Assembly (NCBI GenBank): GCA_045595745.1
Contig: JAZOBB010000083.1
Span: 1 to 11,527 of the forward strand
Source: RGIG1666 sp045595745
GTDB taxonomy: Bacteria; Bacillota; Clostridia; UBA1381; UBA9506
Direction: 5' to 3'
Length of the DNA: 11,527 nt
This document shows positions 1-7,169 of the stretch, in pieces. Numbering within the stretch: position 1 is the stretch's first letter; the number at the start of each line of letters is the position of its first letter. The position numbers were made by a program, and so were the translations under genes. The notes under the pieces are model-generated. The model saw only the letters and a list, made by a program, of their open reading frames with translations, had not been told where the DNA came from and searched no databases.

Positions 1-926
1 TCTAAAACAGATTTTGCACCGATATTTCCGCTTTTATTTAAGCGGTATGCCGCACGTGCATACGCAACCAAAACACTTGATGTAAACTGCGGATTAGAGC
101 CAAGCTTTAGGGCATATTCAATAATCTGCGGTGTTTGGCTGCCTGAGCCTGTTTTTCCGCTACGGATTACGAATCCGCCGTGTGGCATTGCGGCATGGTC
201 GCGTGCCATTTCTTCTTCAGTTATAAAATGAACTGTTGTGTCATAGTCTGCAAAATAGTTCGGCATTGTTTTAATTTCATTTTCTATCTGTGCCTTGTCT
301 GCACCCTCTTCTGCTACAACATAGCATTCACGTAAATGCTTGTCACGTGTTGAAAGCTCAGGATTTGAGCCACTTCTTACCTCGTTGATTGCGCTTTCAA
401 CGGGAACGGTGTATTGAATTGCATTTTTAACACCGCAAATACGACGAATCGCATCAGAATGACCCTGACTTACGCCCTTGCCCCAGAAGGTATAGGTTTC
501 GCCCTCAGGCAGAACTGCCTCTGAATATGCGCGGCTAAGTGAGAAAAGACCCGGGTCCCAGCCAACCGATATAATGCTTGTATGACCTGCCGCCTTTGCT
601 GCCGCATCAACCGCCGCATAATATTCAGGAATTTTTGCGTGTGTATCAAAGCTGTCGATTGTATTAAAAAGTGCCGCAAATTCAGGTCCCTGCTTGGGCA
701 GGTCTGTTGCACTTCCACCACACAGAATAAGTACGTCTATTTCGTCTTTATGAGCAGCCGCATCGTCGGTATGATAAACCGGTATGCCACTCGCTGTTTT
801 AACTGTTTTTGGGTCACGGCGGGTAAAAAGAGCCACCAGCTCCATATCTTTATTCTGAGAAATTGCCATTTCGACACCTTTTCCCAGATTTCCGTAGCCT
901 GCAATTGCAATTTTAATTTTTTCCAT
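1..926 (-). CDS. ddh: meso-diaminopimelate dehydrogenase, C-terminus cut by window edge
   Basis: The product catalyses the reversible NADPH-dependent conversion of meso-2,6-diaminopimelate to L-2-amino-6-oxopimelate (tetrahydrodipicolinate), a one-step route to DAP for lysine and peptidoglycan, in the cytoplasm. I translated the minus strand from the ATG at 924-926 and found 308 uninterrupted codons before the window ends. The N-terminus has a Rossmann nucleotide-binding motif (IAIAGYGNLGKG, residues 6-17). Family-typical stretches follow: ILCGGSATDLP (67-77), SVGWDPGLFSLSR (120-132), the TFWGKGVSQGHSDA segment (146-159), and MPHGGFVIRSGKTG (247-260). Known family members are about 320-330 residues long, so roughly the last 15-20 residues lie outside. 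GGAGG sits 8 bases before the start. The gene has its own candidate promoter and is separated from groEL by a terminator, so it is probably a separate transcript. Identification is firm. Confidence 0.95.
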   Translation of the reverse strand, partial: MEKIKIAIAGYGNLGKGVEMAISQNKDMELVALFTRRDPKTVKTASGIPVYHTDDAAAHKDEIDVLILCGGSATDLPKQGPEFAALFNTIDSFDTHAKIPEYYAAVDAAAKAAGHTSIISVGWDPGLFSLSRAYSEAVLPEGETYTFWGKGVSQGHSDAIRRICGVKNAIQYTVPVESAINEVRSGSNPELSTRDKHLRECYVVAEEGADKAQIENEIKTMPNYFADYDTTVHFITEEEMARDHAAMPHGGFVIRSGKTGSGSQTPQIIEYALKLGSNPQFTSSVLVAYARAAYRLNKSGNIGAKSVL

Positions 927-1016
927 TATAAATGCCTCCAATTAAAAAATGTGTCTATGATATCTGCGCCTAAAACATGGTACAGTTATTTTTTGTGTTA
1001 TTGCGTTTATTATACA

Positions 1017-1046
1017 ATTATAGCATATGTTTTATTATTTTGTAAA
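1017..1046 (-). promoter_or_regulatory. candidate sigma-A promoter of ddh
   Basis: Read on the minus strand, a TTTACA -35 box (1041-1046) is followed after 18 bases by TATAAT (1017-1022). A TG at the extended -10 position (TGC-TATAAT) strengthens it. A second TATAAT lies at 1009-1014 without a good -35 box. The predicted leader to the ddh start is about 85 bases; I see no riboswitch-like fold in it. Confidence 0.6.
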
Positions 1047-1116
1047 TATTAGCAATAATTTTTATAAAAAAATTTAATATTAGAATTGACGCAGAATAGA
1101 TTTAGATGCAGAATGG

Positions 1117-1353
1117 ACAAACCGAACCCGTGGGGGTTACCCGAAGGCATATCACGTCACAGATGGCTCCGTTTTTTGTGTGGTCGGCTTATGCCAACCA
1201 CTTTACCCGCTTCGCATCTGTTCCTTCATCATTCAAAGGCAAATGCCTTTGAATGAAAAGGAGAAACCGACTGCTTACGTGAACGATTTTCTTTCTTATA
1301 AAGAAAATCTGAACACGGCAGTCGTGTTTTGACGCGCGAGAGGTGAGGTTTGT
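1117..1353. repeat. palindrome-rich core with several strong hairpins
   Basis: The core is bounded by ACAAACC (1117-1123) and its complement (1347-1353). Inside are nested and serial inverted repeats: GGCATA 1146-1151 with 1190-1195; ACAGATG 1159-1165 with 1215-1221; a hairpin at 1180-1201 (5+3 pairs, one mismatch, TTAT loop); a perfect 13-base inverted repeat 1229-1241/1244-1256 with a 2-base centre; and a long bulged hairpin at 1268-1324. The last is closed by CGACTGC/GCAGTCG and tipped by a perfect 10-pair stem (1285-1294/1300-1309). No adjacent T-run makes these terminators. The function is unknown; a structured RNA or folded repeat is possible. Confidence 0.6.
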
Positions 1354-1370
1354 TCGTAGTTTAAAGATAT

Positions 1371-1407
1371 TAAAAAAAGAACTTCGCAAATAAAATTGCG
1401 AAGTTCT
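1371..1407 (-). terminator. Rho-independent terminator of groES-groEL
   Basis: A perfect 12-pair stem (1378-1389 with 1396-1407, GAACTTCGCAA core) with a 6-base loop is followed on the minus strand by seven T residues. It lies about 90 bases after the groEL stop codon. On the plus strand the T-run is poorer, so it works mainly for groEL. Confidence 0.9.
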
Positions 1408-1498
1408 ACTATCATTTTTAATTTGCTGTTTAGTTGATACCTGATAACAAGTCAAATTTTATCTTTAAACGTTCTGCGCTAAATCTAACTGCGTCGGT

Positions 1499-3124
1499 TT
1501 AATATCCCATTCCGCCGGGCATTGCCGGTGCTGCCGGAGCCTCGGGAGCAGGCTTATCTGCAACCAGGCTTTCGGTTGTTAATACCATTGCTGCAACACT
1601 TGCTGCGTTTTGCAATGCACTTCTTGTAACCTTAGCCGGGTCTACGATACCAGCCTCTAACATATCAACATATTTTTCGTTTAATGCATCAAAACCAAAA
1701 GATGCTTTTTCGTTATCCTTTAATTTTTCAACAATTACAGAACCCTCTAAGCCTGCGTTTGCAGCAATCTGCTTAACCGGCTCTTCGAGTGCCTTTAATA
1801 CAATCTGAACACCAGTTTTTTCATCGCCGCTTGTAGCATCTAACAGCTTTTCAACTGCGCTGATTGCCTTGATGTAAGATGTTCCACCACCTGCAACGAT
1901 ACCCTCTTCAACTGCAGCCTTGGTTGCAGCTAAAGCATCTTCAATGCGGAGCTTCATTTCTTTCATTTCGGTTTCTGTTGCAGCACCAACCTTGATAACT
2001 GCTACACCGCCTGACAATTTTGCCAAACGTTCCTGAAGCTTTTCGCGGTCAAATTCAGATGTTGTTTCTTCAATCTGAGCCTTAATCTGAGCAACGCGAG
2101 CTTTAATAGCCTCTGTATCGCCTGCACCGTCAACAATGATGGTGTTTTCTTTCTGAACCTTAACCTGACGAGCACGGCCAAGCTGTGTAATCTGAGTTTC
2201 TTTAAGGTCGAGACCTAATTCTTCGGTAATAACCTCGCCGCCTGTTAAGGTTGCGATATCTTTAAGCATTTCTTTTCTTCTGTCGCCAAAGCCCGGAGCT
2301 TTTACTGCAACGCATACAAAAGTACCGCGCAATTTGTTAACCAAAAGTGTAGCCAATGCTTCGCCTTCGATGTCCTCTGCGATGATTAAAAGCTTTTTGC
2401 CCTGCTGAACAATCTGCTCTAAAACAGGGAGAATATCCTGAATGTTTGAGATTTTCTTATCGGTAATTAAGATGTATGCATCATCTAAAACAGCCTCCAT
2501 CTTGTCAACATCTGTTGCCATATAAGGAGAGATGTATCCGCGGTCGAACTGCATACCCTCAACAACCTCTGAATATGTTTCAGCGGTCTTTGATTCTTCA
2601 ACAGTAATAACACCGTCGTTTGTAACCTTTTCCATTGCATCTGCGATAAGCTCGCCAACCTTTTCGTTAGCTGCAGAAATTGATGCAACACGTGCGATAT
2701 CATCTTTGCCCTTTACCTTCTGGCTGGTTGAAATAACATAGTCAACAGCAGCCTGAGTAGCACTTGCAATACCCTTTTTAACAATCATCGGATTTGCGCC
2801 TGCAGCGATGTTTTTCATACCCTCACGAATGAGTGCCTGTGCTAAAAGAGTAGCGGTTGTAGTACCGTCACCTGCAACATCGTTTGTTTTGGTTGCAACC
2901 TCTTTAACTAACTGTGCGCCCATATTTTCGAATGCATCCTCAAGCTCAACCTCTTTAGCGATGGTTACACCGTCGTTAGTGATTAACGGAGAGCCGAATT
3001 TTTTATCTAATACAACGTTACGTCCTTTAGGTCCTAATGTAACTTTAACGGTATCTGCCAGCTGGTCAACACCGCTCTGAAGAGCTTTTCTTGCCTCTTC
3101 GCCGAATTTAATTTCCTTAGCCAT
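1499..3124 (-). CDS. groEL: 60-kDa chaperonin GroEL (Hsp60/Cpn60)
   Basis: This is the ATP-driven double-ring chaperonin subunit that folds cytoplasmic proteins with GroES. The 541-residue length is normal. Visible hallmarks are the N-terminal MAKEIKFGEEAR, the ATP-site motif GDGTTT (85-90, with the catalytic-type Asp86), the hinge and apical-domain sequences, the conserved Asp396 in RIEDAL, AAVEEGIVAGGG (403-414), and a C-terminal tail ending in a Gly-Gly-Met motif plus Gly-Tyr. A GGAGG box 8 bases upstream sets the ATG at 3122-3124. It lies 20 bases after groES and shares its transcript, so it falls under the CIRCE/HrcA control in front of groES. A strong terminator follows. The TAA stop codon overlaps one copy of the TTTAATAT repeat flanking the candidate element downstream. 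Confidence 0.99.
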   Translation of the reverse strand: MAKEIKFGEEARKALQSGVDQLADTVKVTLGPKGRNVVLDKKFGSPLITNDGVTIAKEVELEDAFENMGAQLVKEVATKTNDVAGDGTTTATLLAQALIREGMKNIAAGANPMIVKKGIASATQAAVDYVISTSQKVKGKDDIARVASISAANEKVGELIADAMEKVTNDGVITVEESKTAETYSEVVEGMQFDRGYISPYMATDVDKMEAVLDDAYILITDKKISNIQDILPVLEQIVQQGKKLLIIAEDIEGEALATLLVNKLRGTFVCVAVKAPGFGDRRKEMLKDIATLTGGEVITEELGLDLKETQITQLGRARQVKVQKENTIIVDGAGDTEAIKARVAQIKAQIEETTSEFDREKLQERLAKLSGGVAVIKVGAATETEMKEMKLRIEDALAATKAAVEEGIVAGGGTSYIKAISAVEKLLDATSGDEKTGVQIVLKALEEPVKQIAANAGLEGSVIVEKLKDNEKASFGFDALNEKYVDMLEAGIVDPAKVTRSALQNAASVAAMVLTTESLVADKPAPEAPAAPAMPGGMGY

Positions 3125-3144
3125 GATTTATACCTCCGATTTAA

Positions 3145-3429
3145 TTATTCAATAACAGCTAAAACGTCACTCTGCTTTAAGATGGTCATTTCTTCGCCAT
3201 CAAACTTAACTTCTGTACCTGCGTATTTGCTTGTGATAACGCGGTCGCCAACTTTAAGCTCCATTTTAACTTCTTTTCCGTCAATAACTCCGCCCGGACC
3301 TACTGCAACAACCTCTGCAACCTGAGGCTTTTCTTTAGCAGTACCCGGCAAAACGATGCCGCTTTTTGTTGTTTCTTCTGTTTCAACCATTTTTATAACG
3401 ACTCTGTCGCCTAACGGTTTAATAGTCAT
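3145..3429 (-). CDS. groES: 10-kDa co-chaperonin GroES (Cpn10)
   Basis: GroES is the heptameric lid that caps the GroEL ring and encloses the substrate. The 94-residue product begins with IKPLGDRVVIK, typical of the family. It carries the mobile-loop region TTKSGIVLPGTAKEKP (about residues 20-35), where the hydrophobic IVL contacts GroEL, followed by the GPG turn and the VGDRVITSKYAGTEVK beta segment. An AAAGGAGG box 8 bases before the ATG at 3427-3429 supports the start. It is the first gene of the groES-groEL operon. The promoter and a CIRCE operator lie 48 to 113 bases upstream, which points to heat-shock control by the HrcA repressor (established for this operator). Confidence 0.99.
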   Translation of the reverse strand: MTIKPLGDRVVIKMVETEETTKSGIVLPGTAKEKPQVAEVVAVGPGGVIDGKEVKMELKVGDRVITSKYAGTEVKFDGEEMTILKQSDVLAVIE

Positions 3430-3476
3430 TTAAAACTCCTCCTTTGGATATATGTTAGCCAATATTTTTCATCTTA

Positions 3477-3503
3477 TTAGCACTCTTGCTATCTGAGTGC
3501 TAA
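3477..3503 (-). promoter_or_regulatory. CIRCE operator (HrcA binding site)
   Basis: TTAGCACTC (3477-3485), a 9-base spacer, then GAGTGCTAA (3495-3503) matches the CIRCE consensus perfectly in both arms. It lies just downstream of the -10 region, covering the expected transcription start, where HrcA binding is known to block groESL transcription. Confidence 0.97.
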
Positions 3504-3510
3504 CACAAGT

Positions 3511-3542
3511 ATTATATTACTCAATTATAGAAGTTTTGGCAA
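3511..3542 (-). promoter_or_regulatory. groES-groEL promoter
   Basis: On the minus strand, TTGCCA (3537-3542) is followed after 17 bases by TAATAT (3514-3519). An overlapping TATAAT (3511-3516) would give a 20-base spacer, so the exact -10 box is uncertain. Either choice places the start next to CIRCE. The AT-rich stretch from about 3543 to 3690 holds no gene or clear structure that I can see. Confidence 0.65.
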
Positions 3543-3694
3543 ATATTATGAATTGTTAAATTTTTAAATTATCTCTTAAATACTTTAATTTTCTTTGATT
3601 TTTGTAATTTTTTAAGCATTTTTATTCTTTCAAAATAGTTTACAATTTCTTCATTAAATTTTGTATTTTTTTAAGGTTTAAAGCCAATAATTTC

Positions 3695-3723
3695 TTGATT
3701 CAAATAGCTATTTTTGATATACT
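3695..3723 (+). promoter_or_regulatory. candidate sigma-A promoter of the flavoprotein-hflX unit
   Basis: TTGATT (3695-3700), a 17-base spacer and TATACT (3718-3723) form a good sigma-A-like promoter. It predicts a leader of only about 28 bases before the TTG start at 3758. Confidence 0.6.
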
Positions 3724-3757
3724 ATAAAATAGGATATTACGGACAGGCGGTGTTTTT

Positions 3758-5005
3758 TTGGAAAATTTTGATGTTTTGGTTATAGGCGGCGGTGCAGCAG
3801 GTCTTTTAGCCGCAGGAACAGCGGCGGCAAACGGCGCGGCTACTGCTATAATCGAAAAAAACGAAAAGCTGGGCAAAAAGCTGTATATTACCGGCAAGGG
3901 TCGTTGCAACGTTACCAATTCTGCCGATATTTCGGAATTTATTGCAAACACACCAACAAACGGCAGATTTTTATACAGTGCTTTTTCTGCATTTTCTAAC
4001 ACCGACCTTATTTCACTTCTTGAACGATATGGTGTAAAAACCAAAACCGAGCGGGGCGGCAGAGTTTTTCCTGAAAGTGATAAATCATCTGATATTATAA
4101 CTGCTTTATCAAAGTATGCCTTGGAGGCTAACGTAAAACAAATACGTGCAAATGTTTTAGGACTTTTAATTGAAGACAATAAAATTGTCGGCGCAAAAAC
4201 CGACAAAGGTGAAAAAATATATGCCAAAAAGGTTATTTTAGCAACCGGCGGGGCATCGTATCCTCAAACCGGCTCAACGGGTGATGGATATAAAATGGCA
4301 GAGGATGCAGGTCACAGCATCGTTGCTCCAAAGCCATCACTTGTGCCGCTGGTTTGCCGCGAGAAATATGCTTCTGAGCTTATGGGCTTATCTCTACGCA
4401 ATGCGGCAATTTGCGTAAAAGACTCAAATGGCAAAGAAATTTTTAGCGATTTTGGTGAAATGTTGTTTACTCATTATGGTGTGAGTGGTCCGATAATTTT
4501 AAGCGCAAGTGCACATATGAAGGATTTTTCTAAACCCTATACTATTACCATTGACTTAAAACCTGCGCTTAGTCACGATGTATTGGACAAGCGAATTTTG
4601 CGTGACTTTTCTGAGCTTAAAAACAAAGATTTTGCAAACAGCTTAGATGCACTTTTGCCCAAAAAGCTGATTCCGGTTATTGTACGGCTATCGGGTATTG
4701 AACCGCACAAAAAGGTGCATGATATAACAAAAGAAGAACGCACAGCATTAGTAAATCTTTTAAAGGCTCTTCCTTTAACCGTTATCGGCACCCGACCAAT
4801 TGCCGAGGCAATTATAACCTCGGGTGGAATTAATATTAAAGAGATTAATCCTAAAACAATGGAGAGCAAGCTGGTTGCCGGCTTATTTTTTGCGGGCGAG
4901 ATTATAGACGTAGATGCCGTAACAGGCGGTTTTAATTTGCAAATTGCATTTTCTACCGGATATTTAGCTGGGGAGAGTGCGGCACAGGCATGTTTTGATT
5001 TTTAA
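3758..5005 (+). CDS. HI0933/YhiN-family FAD-dependent oxidoreductase (often labelled BaiN-like)
   Basis: This is a predicted cytoplasmic flavoprotein of 415 residues, normal for the family. The N-terminus has a dinucleotide-binding motif (VIGGGAAG, residues 8-15) with an acidic residue ending the second strand (Glu33). The family signature GKGRCNVTN is at 46-54. A second glycine-rich stretch, VILATGGASYPQTGSTG, follows in the middle. The C-terminal GLFFAGEIIDVDAVTGG and NLQIAFSTGYLAG segments close the FAD domain. The start is TTG at 3758: no in-frame ATG fits upstream, and a purine-rich AGGCGG lies about 7 bases before it. hflX follows after 20 bases, so the two are probably co-transcribed. 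One family member from Clostridium scindens was named BaiN for a proposed bile-acid role; the family is widespread and no substrate can be read from this sequence. Confidence 0.9.
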   Translation: MENFDVLVIGGGAAGLLAAGTAAANGAATAIIEKNEKLGKKLYITGKGRCNVTNSADISEFIANTPTNGRFLYSAFSAFSNTDLISLLERYGVKTKTERGGRVFPESDKSSDIITALSKYALEANVKQIRANVLGLLIEDNKIVGAKTDKGEKIYAKKVILATGGASYPQTGSTGDGYKMAEDAGHSIVAPKPSLVPLVCREKYASELMGLSLRNAAICVKDSNGKEIFSDFGEMLFTHYGVSGPIILSASAHMKDFSKPYTITIDLKPALSHDVLDKRILRDFSELKNKDFANSLDALLPKKLIPVIVRLSGIEPHKKVHDITKEERTALVNLLKALPLTVIGTRPIAEAIITSGGINIKEINPKTMESKLVAGLFFAGEIIDVDAVTGGFNLQIAFSTGYLAGESAAQACFDF

Positions 5006-5025
5006 ATTACTACTCGGAGGTCAGT

Positions 5026-6300
5026 ATGGAATATTTTGAAACTAAAGAGTTAGAAGAACGTGCGATTTTAGCAGGTGTTCACACAGGTGCAATTGCCCCT
5101 CTTTCTGACTCGACCGAAGAATCTCTTGCCGAGCTTGAGAGATTAGCTGACACAGCAGGGGCGCAGGTTGTAGGCACAATGCTGCAGAATCGGCCATCGG
5201 TTGACAATGCGTTATACTTAGGCGAAGGAAAGCTTGAAGAGCTGCGCTTAGCCTGCGAGAGCTTGGACGCAAATCTTGTGATATTTGATGATGAGCTTTC
5301 ACCCATTCAGCTAAGAAATATTGAACGCACACTCGGAATAAAAGTAATTGACCGCAGTATGCTTATTTTAGATATTTTTGCCCGCCACGCAGTAACACGT
5401 GAGGGTAAAATTCAGGTTGAGCTGGCACAGCTTAAATATATGCTGCCGCGTCTTTTAGGCTTGGGAACACAGCTTTCAAGGCTCGGTGCGGGTATTGGTA
5501 CCAGAGGTCCCGGTGAAACAAAGCTTGAGACAGACCGTCGTCACATTCGCCGCAGGATAGGGCATTTGCAGGCGGAGCTTAAAGAAATTAAAAATCACAG
5601 AGAGCTGCTGCGGCGCAGACGCGAGAAAGAAAATACCGTGGTTTGTGCCTTGGTCGGATACACAAACGCAGGTAAGTCTACTCTTTTAAATGCGCTTACC
5701 GGTGCAGAGGTTTTAGCGGAAGACAAGCTGTTTGCAACTCTTGACCCTACCATCCGTGCTTTAGAGCTGCCCGACGGCAGATTGCCAATGCTGGTTGATA
5801 CCGTTGGGTTTATAAGAAAGCTGCCGCATCATTTGATAGAAGCATTTAAATCAACCTTAGAAGAGGCAGTTTTTGCCGACCTTTTGATAATTGTTATAGA
5901 CAGCTCGAGCAATGAATTTGAGCAGCATATTCAGGTGGTAAACTCTATTTTAAAAGATATCGGCGCAGGCGACAAGCCGAAAATCTATTTATTTAACAAG
6001 GCAGATAGAAAGCCTGAGGGGCTTGTTTTGCCCTCAGCCATTGCTGATGCAGATAGCGTTTTAGAGGTTAGTGCCAAATCTGGTATGGGCATTGACAAAT
6101 TTATCGAAACCTTAGGCGAAATTTTGCCCGGCAAAAAGCAAAAAGTAAAGGTTTTGATTCCATATAGCGAAGGTAGTATTCTTTCTGTTTTGCATCGTGA
6201 CCAAACGGTATTGTCAGAAAGCTACGAGGCAGAGGGTGCGTTGGTTGAAGCATTTGTGGATGCGCAGGGGTATACGGTTATACGAGACTATTTGATATAG
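5026..6300 (+). CDS. hflX: GTPase HflX, ribosome-splitting factor
   Basis: HflX binds the 50S subunit and splits stalled or heat-damaged 70S ribosomes (established for the family). The 424-residue product has the HflX N-terminal domain with YLGEGKLEEL (64-73), followed by the glycine-rich GTRGPGETKLE loop (158-168) and a charged helical linker with an RRRR run. The GTPase domain then shows G1 GYTNAGKST (211-219), G2 around FATLDPT (236-242), G3 DTVGF (258-262), G4 NKAD (324-327) and a G5 SAKSG. The C-terminal domain is complete. GGAGG 5 bases before the ATG supports the start. It appears to share a transcript with the upstream flavoprotein gene. No T-run terminator follows; instead there is a palindrome-rich block before the next gene. 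Confidence 0.98.
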   Translation: MEYFETKELEERAILAGVHTGAIAPLSDSTEESLAELERLADTAGAQVVGTMLQNRPSVDNALYLGEGKLEELRLACESLDANLVIFDDELSPIQLRNIERTLGIKVIDRSMLILDIFARHAVTREGKIQVELAQLKYMLPRLLGLGTQLSRLGAGIGTRGPGETKLETDRRHIRRRIGHLQAELKEIKNHRELLRRRREKENTVVCALVGYTNAGKSTLLNALTGAEVLAEDKLFATLDPTIRALELPDGRLPMLVDTVGFIRKLPHHLIEAFKSTLEEAVFADLLIIVIDSSSNEFEQHIQVVNSILKDIGAGDKPKIYLFNKADRKPEGLVLPSAIADADSVLEVSAKSGMGIDKFIETLGEILPGKKQKVKVLIPYSEGSILSVLHRDQTVLSESYEAEGALVEAFVDAQGYTVIRDYLI

Positions 6301-6315
6301 GTTGTATTTGAACTA

Positions 6316-6473
6316 TAAATTTTGGTTTTGGAGCATTGTCCAAATCTTTGATTTGGCTAACAATGCCCACGCAAGGGTATCCCAAGAGCGCAAGCTATGC
6401 GATGTGCGATTGGTCGATACCTACTGCGCTTGTTAGATTTTATGCTGACTTTAATTAGATAACCCAAAATTTA
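6316..6473. mobile_element. candidate second small palindromic element in the hflX-yigZ gap
   Basis: The gap between the hflX and yigZ genes is framed by a perfect 10-base inverted repeat, TAAATTTTGG (6316-6325) and its complement (6464-6473). CTA sits directly outside both ends, a possible 3-base target duplication that could be chance. Inside are a 14-pair hairpin with a 3-base bulge (GCATTGT and CCAAATC arms, 6333-6346 with 6350-6366), GGTATC/GATACC (6376-6381/6416-6421), and AGCGCA/TGCGCT (6387-6392/6425-6430). The last two overlap, so they would form a pseudoknot-like arrangement or alternatives. No coding region is seen. Mobility is inference from the end structure only. Confidence 0.4.
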
Positions 6474-6490
6474 CTACATCGGAGGTATAA

Positions 6491-7129
6491 ATGGATAAGG
6501 GTATGACATACAAGACCATAATGTGCGAGGCAGTGAGCGAGATTATTGAAAAAAAATCGCGTTTTATTGCTGCAGCAAAGCCTGTAACTACCGAGCAGGA
6601 TGCATTAGATTTTATAAACAGTAAAAAATCTAAGCATTACGATGCCACGCACAATGTTTATGCATATATTATAAGCGAAAATAACATTGCCCGTTTTTCT
6701 GATGACGGCGAACCCAGCGGAACAGCAGGAATGCCCGTTATGGAGGTGCTGAAAAAAGAGGGACTGACTGATTTGGTTGTGGTTGTTACCCGATATTTTG
6801 GCGGAACGTTGCTGGGAGCGGGCGGATTAATAAGAACATATGGCAAAAGTGCGCGCGAAGGCATTATAGCGGCACGAATAACGGAAAGAGTTTTTTGCCA
6901 TGAGGTTAAAGTTATAGCAGGGTATGAATGGCTTGGAAAGCTAAGACATATGATTGAAAACGGAGATTATATTTTAGGCGAAATTGAATATGCCGAGCAG
7001 ATTATTGTTAATGTTTCGATAAGATATGATTTGCTCGAACGATTTGAAAAAGAATTGACTGAATTATCTAACGGCGCACTTAGTGCCGAGGTTTTTGGAT
7101 GCAGATATGTTGATAAAGAAGTTATATGA
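6491..7129 (+). CDS. yigZ: YigZ/IMPACT-family protein (UPF0029)
   Basis: This 212-residue protein belongs to the conserved YigZ/IMPACT family, whose bacterial role is not established; the eukaryotic relative IMPACT modulates GCN2 signalling. Family hallmarks are KSRFIA (22-27), HNVYAYI (54-60), FSDDGEPSGTAGMPVMEVL (69-87) and VVVVTRYFGGTLLGAGGL (96-113). A C-terminal UPF0029-type domain follows. GGAGG 5 bases before ATG 6491 fits; an in-frame ATG at 6503 is less well placed. The final codons lie in a 16-base near-perfect tandem duplication whose second copy supplies the TGA stop and an adjacent TAA, so the last residues may differ from close relatives. A strong terminator follows about 40 bases later. 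The gene could be read from the hflX transcript. Confidence 0.93.
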   Translation: MDKGMTYKTIMCEAVSEIIEKKSRFIAAAKPVTTEQDALDFINSKKSKHYDATHNVYAYIISENNIARFSDDGEPSGTAGMPVMEVLKKEGLTDLVVVVTRYFGGTLLGAGGLIRTYGKSAREGIIAARITERVFCHEVKVIAGYEWLGKLRHMIENGDYILGEIEYAEQIIVNVSIRYDLLERFEKELTELSNGALSAEVFGCRYVDKEVI

Positions 7130-7142
7130 TAAAGAGGTTATA
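7111..7142 (+). repeat. 16-base tandem duplication spanning the yigZ stop
   Basis: TGATAAAGAAGTTATA (7111-7126) is followed directly by TGATAAAGAGGTTATA (7127-7142), with one mismatch. Because 16 is not a multiple of three, the second copy is read in a shifted frame and begins with the TGA-TAA double stop. Confidence 0.85.
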
Positions 7143-7169
7143 AAATGGATTTAATAATATTAATAGGTG

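Larger units (their letters stand above)
1081..1497. mobile_element. candidate MITE-like non-autonomous element bounded by inverted repeats
   Basis: This block between ddh and groEL has no convincing gene but has matching inverted ends. On the plus strand the left end reads GACGCAG-aat-AGATTTAG-at-GCAGAA (1088-1113). The right end, read on the minus strand from 1495 to 1472, is GACGCAG-tt-AGATTTAG-c-GCAGAA. That is 21 matching bases in the same order with small spacer differences. TTTAATAT occurs on both sides (1073-1080 and 1498-1505) and could be an 8-base target duplication. However, the left copy lies 7 bases and the right copy 2 bases from the GACGCAG core, and the site is AT-rich, so the exact borders are uncertain. 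The interior holds many hairpins and the groEL terminator. No transposase is present, so any movement would need one supplied in trans. Mobility is inference. Confidence 0.45.

Noticed and set aside
927..1010. Lysine riboswitch in the ddh leader
   Set aside because: The predicted leader is only about 85 bases, far shorter than a lysine riboswitch, and shows no matching stems.
582..1052. Plus-strand open frame of 156 codons opposite the ddh start
   Set aside because: It is antisense to a firmly identified gene, Cys- and Phe-rich without family features, and runs on into the ddh promoter region.
1189..1455. Minus-strand open frame of 88 codons after groEL
   Set aside because: It lies across the groEL terminator and the palindrome-rich block, resembles no known protein, and has no clear ribosome site; its composition is explained by the repeats.
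3543..3690. Small gene or structured RNA in the AT-rich gap between groES and the flavoprotein gene
   Set aside because: No open frame with a ribosome site and no stable inverted repeat is visible; it looks like plain promoter-flanking DNA.
6333..6366. Strong hairpin after hflX as a terminator
   Set aside because: The sequence after the stem is CCACGCAAG, with no T-run on the plus strand, so it does not look like a Rho-independent terminator.
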